From contig JAEQBH010004565.1 in NCBI GenBank assembly GCA_016808115.1, positions 1 through 64,000 on the forward strand: 64,000 bases of DNA. Reading direction: 5' to 3'. The notes below the pieces were generated by a model that saw nothing but the letters and a program-made list of their open reading frames with translations, did no database searches and was not told where the DNA came from. A program made the position numbers and the translations under genes. Below, piece after piece: positions 59,481 to 64,000 of this stretch (within the stretch, counting starts at the first letter, position 1; every line of letters starts with the position of its first letter). The DNA is from Tetrastigma voinierianum. Taxonomy: Eukaryota; Streptophyta; Magnoliopsida; Vitales; Vitaceae.

Positions 59481-60219
59481 ATTAATATAGTTCTAGGAGC
59501 ATGTATTACCTGTACTATCCCAGATCTGCCATATATGTGCATATGTAAATCTATATTGGCTTTTCATACAAATAAAATTGTAAAATTACAATTGGGGTAG
59601 GAGTGTAAAATCAGTGATACACTTGAATATATAATTCAAGGTTGAGGAGAAAACAGAGTAGATCTTTTATTGGATAAGACGAAGATGATGATAAAGTTTT
59701 GAGCGCGGTTTCTTGCGTATGCTTGTATTCTTGATAGAGCTTTTTTGAGTATGGAAGCTGCAGGTTTCTTTAAACACCAGAACATGATTCTCATAAAGGT
59801 ACCTAATGAGAGAGTTAAATGATGCCGGTAGAGTATGCTACGAATGTTGTTTTCATAGAATTTAATTTAATCAATGAGGATGCAGCTACTGAAATGCTAG
59901 GGATTGCTCCTTCCATGAGGGTTGCAACCTACTAGATCTAGTGTCTTAAGCAAATTGAAGGCTTCTCAGTGACTAGGAAAAGAGTCACAAGGTTCTCACA
60001 TTTGTAATACGCCAAGGCATAAAAGTCCACCTGACGTGGGTGAAGATGGCACACCTCATTATAACATCAATTTCATATGGCAGTTCCCTCAAATGTTCAT
60101 TTCTCGATGATCCAAAACCCTTTAAGTTCTAGGTTCAGAACACCTTCCAAAATGAAACCACGAAAGGGGTTCAATTCACACATGCTACATGGAAGACTCT
60201 TCAGCTTTGCGGAGTTTTC

Positions 60220-60222
60220 AAA

Positions 60223-60256
<34 letters not shown>
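60220..60256. repeat. Poly-T tract
   Basis: About 35 consecutive T bases inside the LRR exon of copy C. It may be the oligo-A tail of a small retroposed insert on the minus strand, but no insert body is identified. Confidence 0.9.
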
Positions 60257-60260
<4 letters not shown>

Positions 60261-60268
60261 TTTAATAG

Positions 60269-60960
60269 TCAGCAAGGATGAGCTATTGAGTGGGGTAATT
60301 CTTTAATAGCAGTCCCACTTAAATCAAGACGACATAGTTTCCCCATATTCCCTTGGATCTCAGGGAACTTGTCAATATTTGAGCAACCACTGACATTAAG
60401 CTCTTCAAGAGCCTTTAACCAACCAATGTTATTCGGGAGTTGCTTAATAGCAGTTCCTTCCAAAATAAGGTCCTTTAAGCATTTCATATTTCCTGCTTGG
60501 ATCTCTAGAAATTTCTTAAAGTTTGAACATTTTGTCAGATCAATAGTTTCTAAAGATTCCAAATATCCAATGCTGCTTGGGAGTTCCTTAATAGCAGTTC
60601 CCATCAAACGAAGCACCTTTAAGCATTTCATCTTCACAATCTCTGGAAATTTCTCAAAGTTTGAGCAATCTGAGAGGTCAAGAGATTGAGAGATTCCAAA
60701 TATCAATCTTTGCTTGGGAGTTCATAATAGCAGTTCCATGAAAAGCTTCCTTGTGTTTAAGTCTTTCTGTCTGGAAAAATTATGAGGTTGAGCAAATATG
60801 AGAGATTAGGAATTACAAGAATTCAATATCAAATATGGATTGGAGTTTCTTAATAACGATTCCACTGACGAGCTCCCTTAAGCATTTCATCTTCACCATC
60901 TCTGGAAATTTCTCAAAGTGTGACAAATCCGGAATTAAAGTGGGAATTCTAAAGAGCTCC
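60269..60960 (-). pseudogene. LRR units of TNL copy C
   Basis: A 145-codon frame holds 'LDLSDCSNFEKFPEIVK', 'KCLKVLRLMGTAIKELP', 'SSIGYLESLETIDL', then a second unit ending in 'GNMGKLCRLDLSGTAIKELP'. A further degraded unit extends to 60960. Sequence variation between units is greater than in copy B. Confidence 0.88.
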
Positions 60961-60963
60961 TAT

Positions 60964-61345
60964 TGTAAGGAAGAATCCGGCACATGGGAAACTAGGCCCC
61001 AACTGGGAAGGCCCATACATCATATCCGGTCAGCGGACCGAGCCCAAACTAGAACTCAAAACGAAGAGGAAAAATCTTCGACATATCACGTGGAATGCGG
61101 AACATCATAAGCGTTTCTACCGATGGCATCGGTATGTAATAATGTTAAATAATGCCTTATCGGATCTCATGGCGAGATGGAGCGTTTGTGTCATTTAGTT
61201 GACAACCATGGATTCATATGCCGTCAAGCTTTTAAATAAAGGCCATCGACATAAAAGCAAAAGTGTCTCTTTATTTCAATTGAATGCATTGATTAAGCGA
61301 TGAGCAATATCAATTACATCTTGAGTAATATTGATGCAAGTCCCC
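60964..61345 (+). repeat. LTR-like piece
   Basis: It starts TGTAAGGAAG at the break of TNL copy C. It contains a TTTAAATAAAGG TATA-like box (61231-61242) and ends near AAGTCCCCTC. The opening segment (ACTAGGCCC...GGCCCAT, then CCGGTCAGCGGACCGAGCCC) looks like a U3 start. Neither end nor a target duplication is proven. Confidence 0.4.
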
Positions 61346-61734
61346 TCAAAAAAAAAAAAAATGAGGGGTGTGATAGGGAGAAAAGAAAAGAAAATTAGAA
61401 AAGAGGAGAAGAAAAGAAAAGGAAAAAGGGTACAAAAAGAGTTAGGCCGGAAGGAAAAAAGAGAGACAAAGGAGAAAACCAGGGAATGAAAAGAGTGGAG
61501 AAGAAGAAAAGGGTGATAGGGAGAGAAAGAAAAAGAGGTGATAGGGAGAAAAGAGGTAAGGTAGAGGAGGAAGAAGAGCAAGCGAGAGAGCGTATGAGAT
61601 GCGCCACCCTCTCTGGATGCGATGTCCACAGCACGGTAGGGAATAACATGACTCCCATAAAGGGGAGACTAGGGAAAAACACAACTCCCACACATGCGAG
61701 GAAGAACAACGGCGGCGGCTCCGGATCTTTAGAA
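61346..61734 (-). other. Leader of a Tat/Athila-like element T1
   Basis: It lies downstream (minus-wise) of the T1 primer binding site. The plus strand is almost purely purine from about 61376 to 61580, so the open frames on the minus strand (Ser/Leu/Phe-rich) reflect composition. No Gag is recognised. A CCCCTC/GAGGGG inverted pair brackets an A-run at 61343-61367. Confidence 0.45.
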
Positions 61735-61752
61735 TCCCGGCGACGATGATCA
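61735..61752 (-). other. Candidate primer binding site of T1
   Basis: The minus-strand sequence TGATCATCGTCGCCGGGA resembles the tRNA-Asp primer site used by Tat/Athila lineages (TGGCGCCGTTGCCGGGGA). The CG.CGCCGGG core is shared and the first half is altered. It lies directly after a sequence with LTR U5 character. Confidence 0.5.
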
Positions 61753-61824
61753 AACCGACTCTTCATCTCAACGAGTTCGATTTGTGCATTATACAAGGAA
61801 CAAGCCTCGCGGCGGTGAAGCCGA

Positions 61825-61832
61825 TATTTATA
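61825..61832 (-). promoter_or_regulatory. TATA box of T1 LTR
   Basis: TATAAATA on the minus strand, preceded by CCTTATAAAT-type context and 75-90 bases before the primer binding site. The spacing fits a short R-U5. The tandem arrays begin about 110 bases upstream. Confidence 0.6.
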
Positions 61833-61954
61833 AGGAGATCGGAGTATTCGAAGTTAGTGCGATGATCGAATTCTCCATAAATCGCATTAAGGCGCTCGCC
61901 TCTTTCCACGGAATTGAAAATTAACTAGCGACACGAGCGTTTGACATATCAAAC

Positions 61955-62640
61955 TCTTGACTACGAGGCCGCGGCGCCGGAGCCGCATTGCTCACTTTGT
62001 GAGCTCACCTACTCGCCTGAGGCCACGGCGCCTTGGGAGTCGGGCCAGGCTTTCGGTACATGTCGCCACTCGGCCTTAGCGGCCCAGAACCCGCATTGCA
62101 CTCACTTTGAGCTTACCTACTCGCGCAGAGACCACGGCGCCTCGAGAGTCAAACCAGCTCAGTACACATCGCCCTCGGCCTTAGCGCCGGAGCCACATTT
62201 ACTCACTTTGTGAGCTTCGCCTACTCGCACATGCCCACGGCGCCTTAAGTCGGACCGGCTTCCCGGGCTACATCGCCACTCGGCCTTCGCGCGAACCCGC
62301 AGCGCTCACTTTGACTAGCTCACCTACTCACTTTTGTGCCACTTGTTGCCTCTCGGTCGGGACCCGGCCTCGGGGTACATTGCCACCCGAGTCCACGGCG
62401 GCGCCGGAGCCCGCGGCGCTCGATTTGGCGAGCTCACGCTCGCACGAGGCCACGCGGCGCACCGGGGGTCGGACGGCTCGGTACATTGCCTGGGCCCACG
62501 GCGCCCGAAGCCCGCATTTGCTCAATTTGAGCTCACCTCTCCCGGCAGCGGGCGACGCCTCGAGTCGGGCCAAATTTCAGGCTACATTGCCACAGGCCAC
62601 GGCGCCGAACCCGCATTTGCTCACTTTGGCTTGAGCTCAT
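61955..62640 (-). repeat. Tandem array 1 in T1 LTR (about 105-bp unit)
   Basis: Six to seven imperfect units, recognisable on the plus strand by GCATTGCTCACTTTG (near 61993, 62106, 62210, 62308, 62422, 62525 and 62625). Each core is followed by a GAGCTCACCTACTCGC-like stretch and CCACGGCGCC. Spacing varies from 98 to 114 bases. GC-rich. Confidence 0.88.
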
Positions 62641-63835
62641 CCCGTCTAAACTCCGGCATGGAATGAGCTCTACTTTATATTCATCATGGCGAGCTCATCC
62701 CATCCTTTCGACTTGGACGAGCTCTGCTCGATTATTCATTCGGCGAGCTCATCCCACTTAAAAACCGACATGGGCGAGCTCTACTTTACTATTCATTACG
62801 GCGAGCTCATCCCGTCACTTTCGACATGGGCTGAGCTACTGCTTTATTCATCATGATGAGCTCTTCCATCACTCAACATGGACGAGCTCTGCTTTACTAT
62901 TCATTATTGAGCTCATCCCATCACCTGACATGGGCGAGTCCTGGCACCGGCTATTCATTATGGCGAGCTCATCCCGTCCCCTTTCCAACATGCATGGGCC
63001 GAGCTCTGCTTTGCTATCTCGATACGAGGCTCATCCCATCACTTTCGAGCATAGAGCGAGCTCTACCTTACTACTCATCTGACAAGCTCTTCCCGTCACA
63101 CAACATGGGCGAGCTTGCTCAATTATTCATTACGGCCGAGCTCTTCCCATCACTCAACATGGGCCGAGCTCTTGCTGCCCAACCGAGCTCATCCGTCGCT
63201 CGCCAGACGAGCTCTACTTTACCATTCATTTTGGCGAAGGCTCATCCCATCGCACTCAACATGGGCGAAACTCTGCTTTACTACTCATCACGGCAGAGCT
63301 CTTCCCATCACACAACATGGGCGAGCTCCTGCTCAATTCTTCGTTCTGACGAGCTCTTCCCATGCGCTCGACATGGAGCGAGCTCTGCTGTTATTCATTA
63401 CGGCGAGCTCATCCCATCACTCGGCATGGGCAGAGGCTCTGCCATATCCTTTCGGCATGGGCCAGGCTCTACTTTACTATTCACTCGGCCCGAGCTCATC
63501 CCATCACTCGGCATGGGCTGAGCTCTGCCTCTTATTCATTCACGACAAGCTCATCCCATCACTCGACATGGGCCGAGCTACACTTCTGGTCGCCATGAGC
63601 GAGCTCTACTTTACTATTCATTACGCGAGCTCATCCCATCGCTCAAACATGGGCCAGCTCTGCACACTACTCGTCGACGAGCTCATCCCATCACTTTCAA
63701 CATGGAGCGAGCTCTGCTACTATTCATTACGATGAGCTCTTCCCATCAGCTCAACATGGGCGAGGCTCCTCACCGATTATTCATTACGGCGAGCTCTTCG
63801 CATTACTCCAACATGGCGAGCTCTTATTAAGCATG
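62641..63835 (-). repeat. Tandem array 2 in T1 LTR (about 57-bp unit)
   Basis: About twenty imperfect units with the plus-strand pattern GCGAGCTCATCCCATCACT, then CGACATGGGCGAGCTCTACT, then TTACTATTCATTACG. Most units contain two GAGCTC hexamers. Long open frames through the array exist because the unit length is close to a multiple of three; they are not genes. Confidence 0.92.
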
Positions 63836-64000
63836 GATATTATAACATTCGGCGATCGACATTAGCCGAATCCGCCCGACAGTTAACTAAATCAAGTCGG
63901 TTGACTCTACAAGACCCGCGGCGACTAAGTCGGCGACATTCATCTCACTCGATCTCAATCCCGGGCCATTGAATCATGGAAGATAGCGGCGATGCTCTGA
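63836..64000. other. Right-edge sequence beyond the arrays
   Basis: Non-repetitive, probably more U3 of T1. An inverted pair TTCGGC/GCCGAA brackets 63849-63872. No gene is seen. Confidence 0.4.

Larger units (their letters stand above)
58925..60960 (-). pseudogene. TNL resistance gene copy C (LRR and C-JID only)
   Basis: The minus strand carries the double-LRR units (60269-60960), eroded LRRs and cap (59600-60260), and the C-JID exon (58925-59480). The TIR, NB-ARC and first LRR exons are absent: the LRR exon runs directly into LTR-like sequence at 60964. A T-run of about 35 bases interrupts the exon at 60220-60256. Without its signalling half the copy cannot make a TNL. Confidence 0.88.
61753..64000 (-). 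repeat. 5' LTR of minus-strand element T1 (runs off the window)
   Basis: Read on the minus strand, a long repeat-filled U3 is followed by a TATA box (61825-61832). About 70 bases of R/U5 (CAAATCGAACTCGTTGAGAT) come next, then the primer site. The right end is not reached, so the LTR is at least 2.2 kb. The lineage assignment is inference from the primer site and layout. Confidence 0.5.

Noticed and set aside
61276..61796. Long minus-strand frames rich in Ser, Leu and Phe
   Set aside because: They mirror a 200-base polypurine strand; no conserved domain. Treated as retroelement leader.
62311..62666. Several overlapping open frames of 64-110 codons on both strands
   Set aside because: They lie inside the GC-rich 105-bp array; no family motif, and every frame is open because stop codons are rare in this composition.
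62853..63735. Open frames of 222 and 206 codons at the right end
   Set aside because: They run through the 57-bp array in overlapping frames; the unit length is near a multiple of three and the peptides are repeats of the DNA unit.
61955..63835. Regularly spaced repeats resembling a CRISPR array
   Set aside because: Units are contiguous and drift throughout, with no conserved repeat/variable spacer alternation; the genome is a plant.

Overview
The window is nuclear DNA from a eudicot plant, probably a woody species with a repeat-rich genome. The basis is a cluster of TIR-NB-ARC-LRR (TNL) disease-resistance gene copies with plant-type introns, embedded in LTR retrotransposons, MITE-like elements, microsatellites and AT-rich spacers. 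No species-specific marker is visible. I found no intact host gene, rRNA, tRNA or CRISPR. Nearly every coding stretch is broken by small indels. Some of this may be assembly error, so 'pseudogene' calls hold for the sequence as given.

TNL cluster (all minus strand). Copy A (about 5706-8933) keeps a candidate signal-anchor exon, the TIR exon and the NB-ARC exon; its LRR exons are cut off by a retrotransposon. Copy B (about 15640-23284) has the whole gene: anchor exon, TIR, NB-ARC, two LRR exons and the C-JID tail. Its TIR exon is interrupted by a 1480-bp element with an 8-bp target duplication. Copy C (58925-60960) keeps only LRRs and the C-JID tail. A and B belong to a long segmental duplication (about 5571-10960 and 18470-25455). 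B and C also share 3' flanking sequence.

Retrotransposons. 1-5569: the pol 3' half and 3' LTR of a Ty3/gypsy chromovirus-type element (E1), inserted in an intron of copy A. 10970-12295: a decayed LTR. 26660-28717: solo LTR L1. 30449-34019: solo LTR S1 with a perfect TSD. 35404-45432: a 10-kb Ty3/gypsy element (E2) with a perfect ACCTC TSD, nested inside an opposite-strand LTR of its own family (L4, 34612-46279). 47888-50023: LTR-like remnant L5. 50024-57998: a minus-strand element (E3) with two LTRs and a rearranged interior. 60964-64000: an LTR-like piece and a minus-strand Tat/Athila-like LTR (T1). T1's U3 carries two stacked tandem-repeat arrays just upstream of a TATA box.

The remaining stretches (12296-13110, 14040-15640, 25456-26659, 28718-30443, 46280-47887, 57999-58250) are mostly AT-rich spacer without recognisable genes. 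The most notable leads are the candidate signal-anchor exon of the TNL gene, the paralogue-verified DNA-transposon insertion, the stacked arrays in the T1 promoter region, and the recurrence of family-specific minisatellites at a similar relative position in several unrelated LTRs.
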